This document shows, one piece after another, positions 51,045-59,898 of a stretch of 64,000 nucleotides of DNA (positions are counted from its first letter, which is position 1; each line of letters starts with the position of its first letter). The notes below the pieces were generated by a model that saw only the letters and a program-made list of their open reading frames with translations, did no database searches and was not told the origin of the DNA. The DNA is from Paenibacillus sp. USDA918EY (lineage in GTDB: Bacteria > Bacillota > Bacilli > Paenibacillales > Paenibacillaceae). The position numbers were made by a program, and so were the translations under genes. Where the stretch lies: contig NZ_WTWY01000008.1 in assembly GCF_009870825.1 (NCBI RefSeq), forward strand, positions 1 to 64,000, in the 5' to 3' direction.

Positions 51045-52483
51045 AATGGCGGCTGACCGGCAGATACCTGGCATCCGTCGTCCTTATTGTCGTCATCGTC
51101 ATATTTATTAACCTATTGGTGGTAGCCGGGCTTTTTATGTACCAGAGCATATCCCCTCAATACCCTTTCCATCAAGGAGATGCCTCGGCCGAGGCCATCA
51201 CCCGCTCATTTAGCAAAGAAATCGTCGTTTCCGAATCGGGGATGGACATTACCAGGCAGGGGAAGGAAACGCTAGAGCGCAATAACGCCTGGGTTCAAAT
51301 TCTGGACGAAAACGGCAAAGAGGTGTATGGCTATCGGGTGCCGCCTGAAGCGAAAACCAAATATACGCCGATGGATATCGTTCAGACCTACAAGTATATG
51401 GAAATAGAACTGATGTCGACCGTTTTTATCGGGGAAAAGCCTGGGAACGGGGAGCGCTACAGCTATTTGATCGGCTTTCAGGACCCTTATCTGGAGCGGA
51501 ACATTCTCACCTATGATATTCGGAAGGTTGGACGGTTCCTTCAAATCGGAATCGTCATCGTTCTTTGCGTCGACGGCTTCATCGCGCTTTGCATTGCTTA
51601 TTTGTTCAGCAAAAGGTTAACCCGACCGCTTTCCGCGCTCATAGACGGGATTAAACAGCTGGCTCATAAAAACTACCGGGTGCGCTACGAAACGAAAGGC
51701 ATTTACAAGGACGTGTTTTACAACGTCAATGTCCTGACGGAGGAGCTGCAGGCAAGCGAATTGGAACGGAAAAAGCTGGACCGGATGAAAGAGGAGTGGA
51801 TTGCCAACATTTCGCATGATATCAAAACCCCGCTTGCTTCGATTCAGGGATACGCCGAAATGATGCGAGACAAGGATTATGATTTTACGATCGAGGAAAT
51901 ACGGGATTACGCGGAAATTATTGAACGGAAGTCGCTTTATTTGAAAGACGTGATCGAGGATCTGAACCTTTCCACCCGTTTGAGAAACAAGGGACTGTCG
52001 CTAAATTTGAAAAGCATAAACATTGTCAGTCTCGTCCGGAACGCTGTTATCGATACGCTAAACGATGCCCGGTACGGCAACCGGAATATCGATTTCCGGT
52101 ATAACGACGAAGTTATCCTCGTGGAGGCTGACGATATCCTGATTCGCCGCGCGGTCGCCAATTTGATCTACAACGCGGTCGTCCATAACGATGAGGATGT
52201 GGCCGTTCAAGTCCGTGTCGAGAAGGAAAGGGATTTCGTACGAATCGTTGTCGAGGATCATGGCAAAGGAATCAAGAAAGAAGAGCTGGAACGGATTTTC
52301 GATCGTTATTATCGCGGAACGAACACGGGCGAGCTGCATAAAGGATCCGGCCTCGGCATGGCCATCGCACACGATATCGTGGAGGCTCATGGAGGGGAAA
52401 TCCATGTGGACAGCGAGCTTCACCAAGGAACCAGCATCGAGATCCGGCTTCAAATGAGAAAAGCAGGCCATGTCAACGGATGA
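51041..52483 (+). CDS. Sensor histidine kinase
   Basis: A 480-residue kinase: TM1 at about 10-35, an extracytoplasmic domain of about 115 residues, TM2 near 165-190, HAMP (FSKRLTRPLSALIDGIKQLA), HisKA with His259 in NISHDIKTPLASI, and an ATPase domain with NLIYNAVVHN, DHGKGI and GSGLGMAIAHDIVE. The extracytoplasmic domain is larger than that of BceS-type intramembrane kinases. Overlap ATGA with the regulator gene gives translational coupling. Confidence 0.92.
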   Translation: MKWRLTGRYLASVVLIVVIVIFINLLVVAGLFMYQSISPQYPFHQGDASAEAITRSFSKEIVVSESGMDITRQGKETLERNNAWVQILDENGKEVYGYRVPPEAKTKYTPMDIVQTYKYMEIELMSTVFIGEKPGNGERYSYLIGFQDPYLERNILTYDIRKVGRFLQIGIVIVLCVDGFIALCIAYLFSKRLTRPLSALIDGIKQLAHKNYRVRYETKGIYKDVFYNVNVLTEELQASELERKKLDRMKEEWIANISHDIKTPLASIQGYAEMMRDKDYDFTIEEIRDYAEIIERKSLYLKDVIEDLNLSTRLRNKGLSLNLKSINIVSLVRNAVIDTLNDARYGNRNIDFRYNDEVILVEADDILIRRAVANLIYNAVVHNDEDVAVQVRVEKERDFVRIVVEDHGKGIKKEELERIFDRYYRGTNTGELHKGSGLGMAIAHDIVEAHGGEIHVDSELHQGTSIEIRLQMRKAGHVNG

Positions 52484-52499
52484 CACGGCCTGTTTTTTG
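52464..52499. terminator. Terminator between kinase and oxidoreductase genes
   Basis: CAGGCC-TGTC and GACA-GGCCTG arms around AACGGAT, then six T's, overlapping the kinase gene's end; genes converge here. Confidence 0.8.
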
Positions 52500-52500
52500 T

Positions 52501-53742
52501 TTAGCGGATCGGAACCGAGTTTGACGGAGAAGGTTTGCTGCTCCGCTGAAGCGAAAACATGCCAAGCTCCGGGCGTTTCCGCCCCAAGAGCTCATCCGCC
52601 AGCAAATCCGCTGCGATCATGCAGCAGACGGTGCCGTTGCCGCCGTATGCTTCGATAAAATAGCAATGCGGATAGTCCGGGTGCGTGCCGATCATCGGCA
52701 TGCCGTCATGGGTCGTGCCGAAAATCGACGCCCAAGCGTAATCGGCCTTGAGGCGGTGATATCCGGGAAAGAGGTTGCGGATTTCGTCCAGCAGCACCTC
52801 GGTTTGATGCAGGAGGCGGCCTTCGCGTTTTTCAGGAGCGGGGGGAGCTTCGTCCAGCCCGCCCGCGACGATGCGGTTGTCCGGCGTGGTCCGCATATAG
52901 AGGTATGGCCTTGCCGTCTCCCAGATCAAGCAGCGTTCATGCCAGTCCGACAGGTCCTCGAGGGGTTGGGTCAACACGGCATAAGAAACGTTGATCACTG
53001 CGTTTTTGTCTTTTTTTATTTCCTGCGTCTCGTAGCCCGTCGAAAAGATCACTTTGTTTGCGCGGATGATGCCGGCATCCGTATAACAGGTGACGCCGCT
53101 TTCGCCGTATTCGAAATGAACCGCTTCGGTATGCTCGAACACCCGGACTCCCCGCAGCGCCGCGGCTTCGACCATGGCGTGTACAAGGCGGAACGGGTTC
53201 ACCTCGGCGTCGCCGCGGGTGTAAAGGGCGGCCGCTTTCGAGAAAGGCATATGTTTTTCAATGCTGCTCCGATCCCAATAATCCACCTCGAAACCATAGG
53301 TGTGCAGCGTCTCATACTCCTCTTGAAGCATCTCGACGTCTTTTTCGCTGCTGGCAAAATAAAGGCTATTGCGGGGTACGAATTCCAGATCGCGCGGAAG
53401 CTTGGCGCACATCTCCCGAATTTGGCGGATGCTTCGCTCGCAGCTTTTGTAGAAGGCAACGCCGATCTCCTCGCCGAAGGTGCGGATCATGGACGTCAGC
53501 GTTTTGTCGTTCGAATATTGAAGCAAGCCGGTATTGGCGGCCGAGCTGCCGCCTCCGATTTTTCTTTTGTCGATAAGTATGATGTCGGAATTCTGTTCCG
53601 CGAGTTTGTATGCAAGCATGGCGCCGCCCATCCCGCCGCCGACGATCAGGAAGCTGCATTCCAGGTCTTCATCCAGCGCGGGATATTCGGGTACGGGTTT
53701 CATCGTATGGGGCCATGCCGGATTTCCGCTGTTCAGAATCAT
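52501..53742 (-). CDS. FAD-dependent oxidoreductase (DAO family)
   Basis: A 413-residue flavoprotein. The dinucleotide-binding motif FLIVGGGMGGAMLAYKLAE lies near residue 32, with the following acidic LIDKRKIGGGSSAANTG; the C-terminal half has GGLDEAPPAP and FGTTHDGMPMIGTHPDYPH, typical DAO elements that close the FAD site. No Rieske domain follows, unlike some paralogues. ATG 53742 has AAGGA about eleven bases upstream. Substrate is unknown; related proteins oxidise amines or amino acids. It is transcribed away from the coat-protein genes. Confidence 0.85.
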   Translation of the reverse strand: MILNSGNPAWPHTMKPVPEYPALDEDLECSFLIVGGGMGGAMLAYKLAEQNSDIILIDKRKIGGGSSAANTGLLQYSNDKTLTSMIRTFGEEIGVAFYKSCERSIRQIREMCAKLPRDLEFVPRNSLYFASSEKDVEMLQEEYETLHTYGFEVDYWDRSSIEKHMPFSKAAALYTRGDAEVNPFRLVHAMVEAAALRGVRVFEHTEAVHFEYGESGVTCYTDAGIIRANKVIFSTGYETQEIKKDKNAVINVSYAVLTQPLEDLSDWHERCLIWETARPYLYMRTTPDNRIVAGGLDEAPPAPEKREGRLLHQTEVLLDEIRNLFPGYHRLKADYAWASIFGTTHDGMPMIGTHPDYPHCYFIEAYGGNGTVCCMIAADLLADELLGRKRPELGMFSLQRSSKPSPSNSVPIR

Positions 53743-53891
53743 CTTGCTATCATTCCTTTCCCTTGCTCCAGCCTCGTTTGCCCTCACTTCAGTATTTGTC
53801 ATTCCCAGGCCGATTACGCTCGGCACATAGAAAAAACGGACCGGGACATAATAAATGCGAGTTAAATATCCCCAGAGGAGGCAAAACGTTT

Positions 53892-54128
53892 ATGCAATCC
53901 GGTCAAATGCAGGCCATAACTGGCAAAGAGCTGGAATATATCGTCGATTCGATTTCCAATGAAGATTTGCTGATCAAGCAATGCGCGGCCACTTGCGCTA
54001 CGACCCAAAATCCGACGATTCAGCAGGCTTTGCAGCAATATATCCGGTCGATGGACCACCATCTGGATCTGCTCGTCCAATCCTTGCAGCAGCATCAGCC
54101 GCTTGCGCCGACCCAGCCGCAGCAATAA
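53892..54128 (+). CDS. Small spore-coat-associated protein
   Basis: A 78-residue protein with GAGGAGGCA nine bases before ATG 53892. It reads QAITGKELEYIVDSISNEDLLIKQCAATCAT and ends in a Gln/Pro-rich tail. The ELEYIVDSISNEDLLIKQ segment resembles the short helical partner found beside CotF-like proteins in Paenibacillus. It is encoded 26 bp before the CotF-like gene. Coat function is inferred from that pairing. Confidence 0.65.
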   Translation: MQSGQMQAITGKELEYIVDSISNEDLLIKQCAATCATTQNPTIQQALQQYIRSMDHHLDLLVQSLQQHQPLAPTQPQQ

Positions 54129-54154
54129 ATTACTTCAGGAGGTAAACGACTACG

Positions 54155-54544
54155 ATGAATTATCAATCCGGCAACTCCGCATTCATGCAGGATGAGGACC
54201 TGCTGTACACTATCCTCGCAGATTTGAAACGGACCGTCAGGGAATACACGACGGCGACGACGGAATCTTCCTGTCCGGCCGTGCGGCAGCTGTTCACGCA
54301 GTTGACCAACGATACGCTTCGCATGCAGGGAGAACTCTATAATCTGATGAAGCAGCTCAACATGTATTCGACTTCCTCCAGCGCCCTTCGCCAGGACCTC
54401 GACAAGCAGGTTCAGGATGCGCGGAACACGCAGCAAAAGACCCGGCAGTTCGTGCAACAAAAAACGAGCAGCATGGGCCATTACGCGCAGGCTTCGCAAA
54501 TGCAGCAAAATCAGCAAAACGCTCAAAATCCTTATTACATGTAA
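54155..54544 (+). CDS. CotF-like spore coat protein
   Basis: A 129-residue Coat_F family protein: DEDLLYTILADLKRTVREYTTATTE, LFTQLTNDTLRMQGELYNLMKQ and a Gln/Ser/Tyr-rich tail ending NPYYM. These helical proteins lie in the outer coat of spores. AGGAGG precedes ATG 54155. The gene is cotranscribed with the small protein before it and should be sporulation-controlled; no mother-cell promoter was recognised. Confidence 0.85.
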   Translation: MNYQSGNSAFMQDEDLLYTILADLKRTVREYTTATTESSCPAVRQLFTQLTNDTLRMQGELYNLMKQLNMYSTSSSALRQDLDKQVQDARNTQQKTRQFVQQKTSSMGHYAQASQMQQNQQNAQNPYYM

Positions 54545-54615
54545 CCAATAACCGGCTTCCCGCAGGCTTAAACATGTGCTCGGAAGTTCCGGTTGGAGGA
54601 GCATGGCACATTTTT

Positions 54616-54654
54616 ACCGTCTCAAATTCGGCCCACGCCGGGGAGACGGTTTTT
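54616..54654 (+). terminator. Terminator of the coat-protein operon
   Basis: ACCGTCTC pairs with GAGACGGT, with an inner CGGC/GCCG stem, then TTTTC. Confidence 0.8.
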
Positions 54655-54756
54655 CTTTGCATGCATCCCAAAGTATTGTAATATTAGTATTAATCTCTTT
54701 CCCGGGTATGACATGTTTTGTAAGCAACCCGCGAAACGAATGCTGGAGGAACCTGT

Positions 54757-55257
54757 ATGAAAGAACTTACCGAACTGAAGCTGAAAGTCCTCGATCTGCT
54801 GAATGAGGATGCGAGACGATCTCCCAAACTTCTCGCCACCCTGATTGGCGTGGAAGAGGAGGCGGTGAAAGAGGCGATTGCGGAGCTTGAAGCGGACCAC
54901 GTCATCGTGAAATACGCGGCCGTTGTCAACTGGAGCAAAATTGAAGAAGAAACCGTAACGGCGCTGATCGAAGTGCAGATTACCCCGGAGCGGGGCCGCG
55001 GGTTCGAAGGAATCGCGGAGCGCATTTATTTGTACCCGCAGGTGAAATCCGTTTATTTGATGAGCGGCGCATACGATCTGCTTGTCGAAGTGGAAGGGCG
55101 GAACCTGAGGGAAGTGGCGAACTTCGTGTCCGAGAAGCTGTCGCCGATCGATTCGGTATTGTCGACGAAAACCAATTTTATTTTGAAAAAATATAAGCAG
55201 GACGGCATCATTTTTGAGGATCGCGAAGAAGATAACCGTCTCATAGTCTCGCCGTAA
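54757..55257 (+). CDS. alaR: Lrp/AsnC family regulator
   Basis: A 166-residue regulator. N-terminal helix-turn-helix (LKVLDLLNEDARRSPKLLATLIGVEEEAVKEAIAEL in outline) and a C-terminal RAM ligand domain (VTALIEVQITPERGRGF, VYLMSGAYDLLVEVEGR). TGGAGG precedes ATG 54757. It is 13 bp upstream of an aminotransferase gene, the same order as alaR-alaT in B. subtilis, where it activates alaT in response to alanine. Symbol assigned by family and order. Confidence 0.85.
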   Translation: MKELTELKLKVLDLLNEDARRSPKLLATLIGVEEEAVKEAIAELEADHVIVKYAAVVNWSKIEEETVTALIEVQITPERGRGFEGIAERIYLYPQVKSVYLMSGAYDLLVEVEGRNLREVANFVSEKLSPIDSVLSTKTNFILKKYKQDGIIFEDREEDNRLIVSP

Positions 55258-55270
55258 AGGAAGATGTGTC

Positions 55271-56482
55271 ATGATCGTGAATGAAGATACCAAACAACAG
55301 CAAGTTAAATCGATGGAATCGTATTTGTCCCCGCTGGTCCGCAACATTCCGCCGTCCGGGATCCGCAAGTTTTTCGACCTGGCGAACGGCAGCAAGGATA
55401 TCATCACGCTCGGCGTGGGCGAACCCGACTTCACGACGCCTTGGCATGTCAGGGAGGCCTGTGTGTATTCCCTGGAACGCGGAATGACCGCGTATACTTC
55501 CAATGCGGGGATGATCGAACTCCGTGAAGCGATTTCGGAATATTTGAACGACAGCTTTCAGGTGGCATACGATCCGAAGGACCAGATTATCGTCACGGTC
55601 GGCGGCAGCGAAGCCATCGACCTCGCCCTGCGCGCCCTGATCGTTCCGGGAGACGAAATCCTGATTCCGGAACCGTGTTACGTGCCTTACTCGCCGATCA
55701 CTTCGATCGGGGGCGGCGTGCCTGTCGGCATCGAAACTTACGCGAAGGACGATTTCAAGCTGACGGCCGAAGCACTGGAAGCGAAAATTACGCCTAAAAC
55801 CAAGGTGCTGATCCTGTGTTATCCGAGCAATCCGACCGGATCCATCATGACGTACGAGGATTGGCTTCCGATCGCGAAAGTCGTGGAAAAACACGATCTG
55901 ATCGTCATTTCCGACGAAATTTACGCCGAGCTGACTTACGGCCAAAAGCATGTCAGTGTGGCATCCGTTCCGGGCATGAAGGACCGCACCATTCTGGTCA
56001 GCGGCTTTTCCAAGGCGTTTGCGATGACCGGCTGGCGGATGGGGTACGTCTGCGCCCATCCTGAACTGATCTCCGCCATGCTGAAAATCCATCAATATAC
56101 GATCATGTGCGCTCCGGTTATGGGCCAGGTGGCCGCTCTGGAAGCGCTGAAACACGGCATGGAGGAGAAGGACCGGATGATCGAGTCCTACAACCAGCGC
56201 CGGCGCCTGATCGTTCAAGGCTTCCAGGACATCGGGCTTTCGTGCCACGAACCTCAAGGCGCGTTTTACGCGTTCCCAAGCATTGCATCGACGGGACTCC
56301 GCTCCGAGGAATTTGCGCACCGGCTGCTGCTCGAAGCGAAAGTCGCGGCGGTTCCGGGAACGGCGTTCGGCGCAAGCGGGGAAGGATTTTTACGCTGTTC
56401 CTATGCCACGTCCGTGGCTCAGCTGACCGAGGCGCTTGACCGGATCGGGCAGTTTCTGCACAAACTCAAACAGGAGTCTTGA
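55271..56482 (+). CDS. alaT: Class I/II aminotransferase (alanine transaminase type)
   Basis: A 403-residue PLP enzyme. PLP lysine is Lys248 in SGFSKAFAMTGWRMGY. Other landmarks: GVGEPDFTTPWHV, TVGGSEAIDLALRAL, PSNPTGSIM and SDEIYAELTYG. It likely swaps amino groups between alanine and 2-oxoglutarate, as AlaT of B. subtilis, but related PatA-type enzymes act on other amino acids. A weak GGAAGATG site precedes the ATG, so translational coupling with alaR is probable. Confidence 0.88.
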   Translation: MIVNEDTKQQQVKSMESYLSPLVRNIPPSGIRKFFDLANGSKDIITLGVGEPDFTTPWHVREACVYSLERGMTAYTSNAGMIELREAISEYLNDSFQVAYDPKDQIIVTVGGSEAIDLALRALIVPGDEILIPEPCYVPYSPITSIGGGVPVGIETYAKDDFKLTAEALEAKITPKTKVLILCYPSNPTGSIMTYEDWLPIAKVVEKHDLIVISDEIYAELTYGQKHVSVASVPGMKDRTILVSGFSKAFAMTGWRMGYVCAHPELISAMLKIHQYTIMCAPVMGQVAALEALKHGMEEKDRMIESYNQRRRLIVQGFQDIGLSCHEPQGAFYAFPSIASTGLRSEEFAHRLLLEAKVAAVPGTAFGASGEGFLRCSYATSVAQLTEALDRIGQFLHKLKQES

Positions 56483-56487
56483 ATCGA

Positions 56488-56524
56488 ATCCGATCGGCCG
56501 TCCTCCGGCTGATTGGATGTTTTT
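56488..56524 (+). terminator. Terminator of alaR-alaT
   Basis: ATCCGATCGGCCG and CGGCTGATTGGAT pair with mismatches around a short loop, then TTTTT. Confidence 0.75.
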
Positions 56525-56708
56525 AGCATTTTCAAGTTTCATTTCCATTATTTTCTGTTTAATGTAACTATAGGTCTTCCTCAACATGGTTTTCTTTTCT
56601 TCTTGGCCGGAAGCCTCCCTTAAGGATATTTGCAAAACCTTTTTTTAGGGGTTTGTACTGATTTTTGAATAATTTAACGAATTATTCACTTTCTTTTATC
56701 CGCGAATA

Positions 56709-56717
56709 TGTTATAAT
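56709..56717 (+). promoter_or_regulatory. Extended -10 promoter of the Spo0E-like gene
   Basis: TG-T-TATAAT, an extended -10 element with no strong -35 box, 45 bp before the gene. Confidence 0.5.
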
Positions 56718-56761
56718 TTTGCTTCGGGAGCAAGAAAAGACTTACCAGGGAGGGATTACCT

Positions 56762-57028
56762 TTGTTCTGTGCCGAATATGATTTGCCCTCATATCAAGGC
56801 GACTATATTGCAGAAGATGATCAGCGCGGTGATTGGTCGGCCAAAACGACGGATTCTGCGAAGAATATTTCCTTGGAAGATGAAATTCTGATGCTCCGCA
56901 ACAAGATGGAACAAATCTTTATGCAGGAACAGTCCTTCACCTCGGAAGTCGTGATCGAAATCAGCAGCTTGCTGGATCTGAAGATTAACGAATACATGAA
57001 ATCCTGCCCCAAGAAAAATAAATCGTAA
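56762..57028 (+). CDS. Spo0E-like aspartyl-phosphate phosphatase
   Basis: An 88-residue protein. The second half has the Spo0E pattern: EILMLRNKMEQIF, a gap, then VVIEISSLLDLKINEYM with the SxxLDxxI signature of the two-helix family that dephosphorylates Spo0A~P. The first 40 residues (acidic, EYDLPSYQGDYIAEDDQRGDW) are extra compared with the 50-60-residue minimal members. Start TTG 56762 follows CAGGGAGGG. It would delay sporulation. The helix length fits but the catalytic role is inferred from the motif. Confidence 0.78.
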   Translation: MFCAEYDLPSYQGDYIAEDDQRGDWSAKTTDSAKNISLEDEILMLRNKMEQIFMQEQSFTSEVVIEISSLLDLKINEYMKSCPKKNKS

Positions 57029-57072
57029 GCCTTAAAAAGGCTGCAAATATCCTTGTTTTCGTTAAAACCCCC

Positions 57073-57144
57073 GCCCCTTCGGGGAACAGGAAAGCGGAGT
57101 TCGTTTTCAGCGAATTTCCGCCGCCTGTCCCGAGGGGGCTTTTT
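57073..57144 (+). terminator. Long multi-stem terminator
   Basis: GCCCCTTCGGGGAACAGG pairs with CCTGTCCCGAGGGGGC with a few bulges; a second stem GCGGA-GTTCG/CGAATTTCCGC forms inside. Five T's follow. Confidence 0.75.
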
Positions 57145-57233
57145 GCTGTTTGCGGGTTTGGAAGCGGTCCGCTTTTTTGTCTCTTCCAGGTATGATATAT
57201 TGAACCTATTGGAGAATGGAGGAGGAGCAGAGA

Positions 57234-57770
57234 GTGAAGGCGTACGGTAAACTCATGCTGGTTATTTTCGCTGTTTTTATGCTTGCGGGCTGCGGGAAGG
57301 AAAAGCCGGATCTATCGATTTTCATGATTGATGACAAGTCCGATCCGACGCAGGTCGCCGAACCGCTTGAGAAAGCGCTGCAGGAACGTCTCGGCGAGGA
57401 CATCAAGGTCCAGGTGATCGCAAGCCCGCTGTATAACCCGGAAAAGCTGATGGTCGAATATGCCGCGGGCGGCCACGACATCATGATTTTGCCTGAAGAG
57501 GACATGAAAAATTACGGCAAAATGGGAGGCCATGTCGTGCTGGATGACCATTTTGATCCGAAAAAATATCCGGCAGGCGTATTTGCGAGCAAGGAAGAAA
57601 AGGAAGATAAAACGATCGACAACACGGAGCATCTGTACGGGATTCCCGTCAAGGATATGAAGATGTTCAAAGATTTGAAATATACGCCGGACAAGCTGTT
57701 CGTCACGATCCCCGTGTCGGCGAAACATGTGGATAACGCGGTGAAGGCGCTTAAGGAAATGACGGAGTAG
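57234..57770 (+). CDS. Lipoprotein of unknown function
   Basis: A 178-residue exported protein with signal peptide and lipobox MLAGC. The mature part SIFMIDDKSDPTQVAEPLEKALQERLGEDIKVQV and YAAGGHDIMILPEEDMKNYG looks like the first lobe of a periplasmic binding-like domain, though much shorter than a complete one. Start GTG 57234 has GGAGGAG seven bases upstream; an ATG at 57216 overlaps that site. Family not recognised beyond Paenibacillus-type lipoproteins. Confidence 0.75.
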   Translation: MKAYGKLMLVIFAVFMLAGCGKEKPDLSIFMIDDKSDPTQVAEPLEKALQERLGEDIKVQVIASPLYNPEKLMVEYAAGGHDIMILPEEDMKNYGKMGGHVVLDDHFDPKKYPAGVFASKEEKEDKTIDNTEHLYGIPVKDMKMFKDLKYTPDKLFVTIPVSAKHVDNAVKALKEMTE

Positions 57771-57802
57771 GCGGCTTTACGGCCTAAGGGAGGAACGATC
57801 GA

Positions 57803-58372
57803 ATGAGAATATATACACGGACCGGGGACGAAGGCGAGACATCCGTTATCGGCGGACGCGTATCGAAGGATGACCTTCAGGTGGAAACTTACGGAACCAT
57901 CGACGAGCTGAATTGTTACGTCGGCCAGGCTGCAAGCCTGATGGAGGGCGAGGTTTTTGCCGATTTGCGCGGCGACCTGATCGAAATTATGCATGAATTG
58001 TTTGATTGCGGTTCGGATCTGGCGTTCGTCAAACTGAGCGAGAGCAAATATAAAGTGCGTGCCGAGATGGTGGAGCGGCTGGAGCAGTGGATCGATAAAT
58101 ATCTGGAGGAGACCCCTGAGCTGGAACGGTTTATTTTGCCTGGGGGAACGCTGTTGTCATCAACGCTGCATGTATGCAGAACGGTATGCCGCCGGGCGGA
58201 ACGCAGAGTCGTCACATTGGGGCGTCACAAAGAAATCAACCCGGAGGTTCGCCGGTATTTGAACCGGCTGTCCGATTATTTCTTCGTTGCGGCCCGTACG
58301 GCCAACGTTCGCGGCGGCGTCCCGGATATCGAATATGTCCGCAGCAAAAAGGTGTTCGGCAACAAAAAATGA
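57803..58372 (+). CDS. yvqK: PduO-type corrinoid adenosyltransferase
   Basis: A 189-residue enzyme that transfers adenosyl from ATP to cob(I)alamin. The N-terminal YTRTGDEGETSVIGG binds ATP, TYGTIDELNCYVG follows, and the helical bundle has RFILPGGTLLSSTLHVCRTVCRRAERRVV with the conserved Arg residues and LNRLSDYFFVAARTAN. AAGGGAGGAACG precedes ATG. It overlaps the next gene by ATGA. Neighbouring B12 enzymes are not in the window. Confidence 0.92.
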   Translation: MRIYTRTGDEGETSVIGGRVSKDDLQVETYGTIDELNCYVGQAASLMEGEVFADLRGDLIEIMHELFDCGSDLAFVKLSESKYKVRAEMVERLEQWIDKYLEETPELERFILPGGTLLSSTLHVCRTVCRRAERRVVTLGRHKEINPEVRRYLNRLSDYFFVAARTANVRGGVPDIEYVRSKKVFGNKK

Positions 58373-59385
58373 CATCCTATTATCCGCCAATCACTTATAT
58401 CGTGCCCGAAGCGGAGGACGGCTGGCTGCTCAAGACCATCCTGCTCCGGCGCATGCATGTATCACGCAAGCTGCAGTCCCGGCTGAAGCTGACGGAACAA
58501 GGAATTACGTTAAACGGCCGCAGAGTTTACACCAGCGTTCCCGTTCAAGCCGGGGACGAGGTGGCAATCCGGATGGAGCAGGAAACCTCCGACGACATTT
58601 TGCCGCAGCCGATTCCTTTCGAAATTCTTTATGAAGACGAGCATATCCTCGTCGTAAACAAGGAAGCCGGCATGATCGTGCACCCCACGCACGGGCATTA
58701 TACGGGCACGCTTGCGAACGGGGTCGTGGATTATTGGCGCCAAAAAGGGGAGGCCTTCCGTTTCCGCGCGGTACACCGTCTCGACCAGGAAACGACCGGC
58801 GTGCTTGCGATCGCCAAAAATCCTTACGTGCACCAGCATATATCCGAGCAAATGATCGGAAACCGCGTGGACAAAACCTATCTCGCTTTGGTACACGGTA
58901 CGCCGGAGCCGCCCGAGGGCGAAATCGACGGGCCGATCGACAGGGACCCTGAGGAGCCCCACCGCCGGATCGTGACGCCGGACGGCTATCCGTCGCGGAC
59001 GAAATACCGGATGCTGGAAAGCTGGGCGGACGGGTCACTTGTCCGGCTGAAGCTGGAGACGGGAAGAACGCATCAGATCCGCGTGCACATGACCAGCATC
59101 GGCTGTCCCCTGATCGGGGACAAGCTGTACCGTCACGACGTTTACAAGGACATCGAAAGCCAAGGCTCGGAACCCGGAAATGAAGCCGAAGCGGACGTAA
59201 GCCTTATGCCCTCATTCGAGCGGAACATCGTTTTATTGGACCGGGCCATCCCGCGCCAGGCGCTTCACGCCTTCGAGCTGTCCTTCGAGCATCCGGTCAC
59301 GCACGAGAAGATGACCTTTCAGGCGCCGATGCCCGAGGATATGCGGGAATTGCGGGAGCTGTTACAGAAAGGACGCTATAGCTGA
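58369..59385 (+). CDS. RluA/RluD family pseudouridine synthase
   Basis: A 338-residue RNA-modifying enzyme. Catalytic Asp is in VHRLDQETTGVLAIAKNP; other family segments are VVNKEAGMIVHPT, DKTYLALVHG, LETGRTHQIRVHMTSIGCPLIGDKLY. The N-terminal 60 residues form an S4-like domain (LKTILLRRMHVSRKLQSRLK). Start ATG 58369 overlaps the adenosyltransferase stop, so they share a transcript although their functions are unrelated. The RNA target (23S rRNA or tRNA) cannot be told. Confidence 0.88.
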   Translation: MTSYYPPITYIVPEAEDGWLLKTILLRRMHVSRKLQSRLKLTEQGITLNGRRVYTSVPVQAGDEVAIRMEQETSDDILPQPIPFEILYEDEHILVVNKEAGMIVHPTHGHYTGTLANGVVDYWRQKGEAFRFRAVHRLDQETTGVLAIAKNPYVHQHISEQMIGNRVDKTYLALVHGTPEPPEGEIDGPIDRDPEEPHRRIVTPDGYPSRTKYRMLESWADGSLVRLKLETGRTHQIRVHMTSIGCPLIGDKLYRHDVYKDIESQGSEPGNEAEADVSLMPSFERNIVLLDRAIPRQALHAFELSFEHPVTHEKMTFQAPMPEDMRELRELLQKGRYS

Positions 59386-59439
59386 AAAGCACGACAGACG
59401 ACGAGAAAGTATGACTAAAAAAGAGAGTTGATTGACCAG

Positions 59440-59799
59440 ATGAGCAAACTTCAAGTTTACCAATATCCGAAATGCGGCACCTGCCGCAATGCCGTCAAAT
59501 GGCTTCAGTCCCATGGACATGAACTGGAGCTTCATCATATTAAAGAAGAGCCGCCGAAGCCGGAAGCGCTGACCGAACTTGTACGCCTAAGCGGGCTTCC
59601 GCTCAAAAAGTTCTTTAACACGAGTGGCGAAGTGTACAAAGAATTGGGTTTAAAAGACAAACTGGCCGACATGACCGAAGAAGAGCAGATCAAGCTGTTG
59701 TCGTCCAACGGCATGTTGATTAAACGCCCCGTCGTAACCGATGGCCGCAAAGTTACCGTCGGTTTCAAGGAGGATCAGTACGAATCCGTCTGGGGATAA
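59440..59799 (+). CDS. ArsC/Spx family thioredoxin-fold protein
   Basis: A 119-residue protein with KCGTCRNAVKWLQ near the N-terminus, a CxxC rather than the lone ArsC Cys, and LLSSNGMLIKRPVV, the Arg-Pro motif of the ArsC/Spx/YffB group. Length and CxxC match YusI-like members, probably thiol-dependent reductases; Spx regulators have a different C-terminus. ATG 59440 gives the family length; TTG 59428 is also possible. It stands alone behind the pseudouridine synthase gene. Confidence 0.85.
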   Translation: MSKLQVYQYPKCGTCRNAVKWLQSHGHELELHHIKEEPPKPEALTELVRLSGLPLKKFFNTSGEVYKELGLKDKLADMTEEEQIKLLSSNGMLIKRPVVTDGRKVTVGFKEDQYESVWG

Positions 59800-59833
59800 C
59801 AGGAAACCGCCCAAAAGCTCCCCCGAGTTGTGT

Positions 59834-59839
59834 TATACT
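59834..59839 (+). promoter_or_regulatory. Extended -10 box of the exonuclease gene
   Basis: TATACT preceded by TGT, 60 bp before the start codon; -35 is not recognisable. Confidence 0.35.
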
Positions 59840-59898
59840 AAAGGCAGCATTGCCCGCCCTTGGATGAGGGATGAGGCACACAAGGGGAGAAACGAAGA

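Noticed and set aside
59440..59799. Spx regulator
   Set aside because: It has a CxxC, but the C-terminal half lacks the Spx RNA-polymerase-binding residues I would expect; the YusI-like reductase group fits better.
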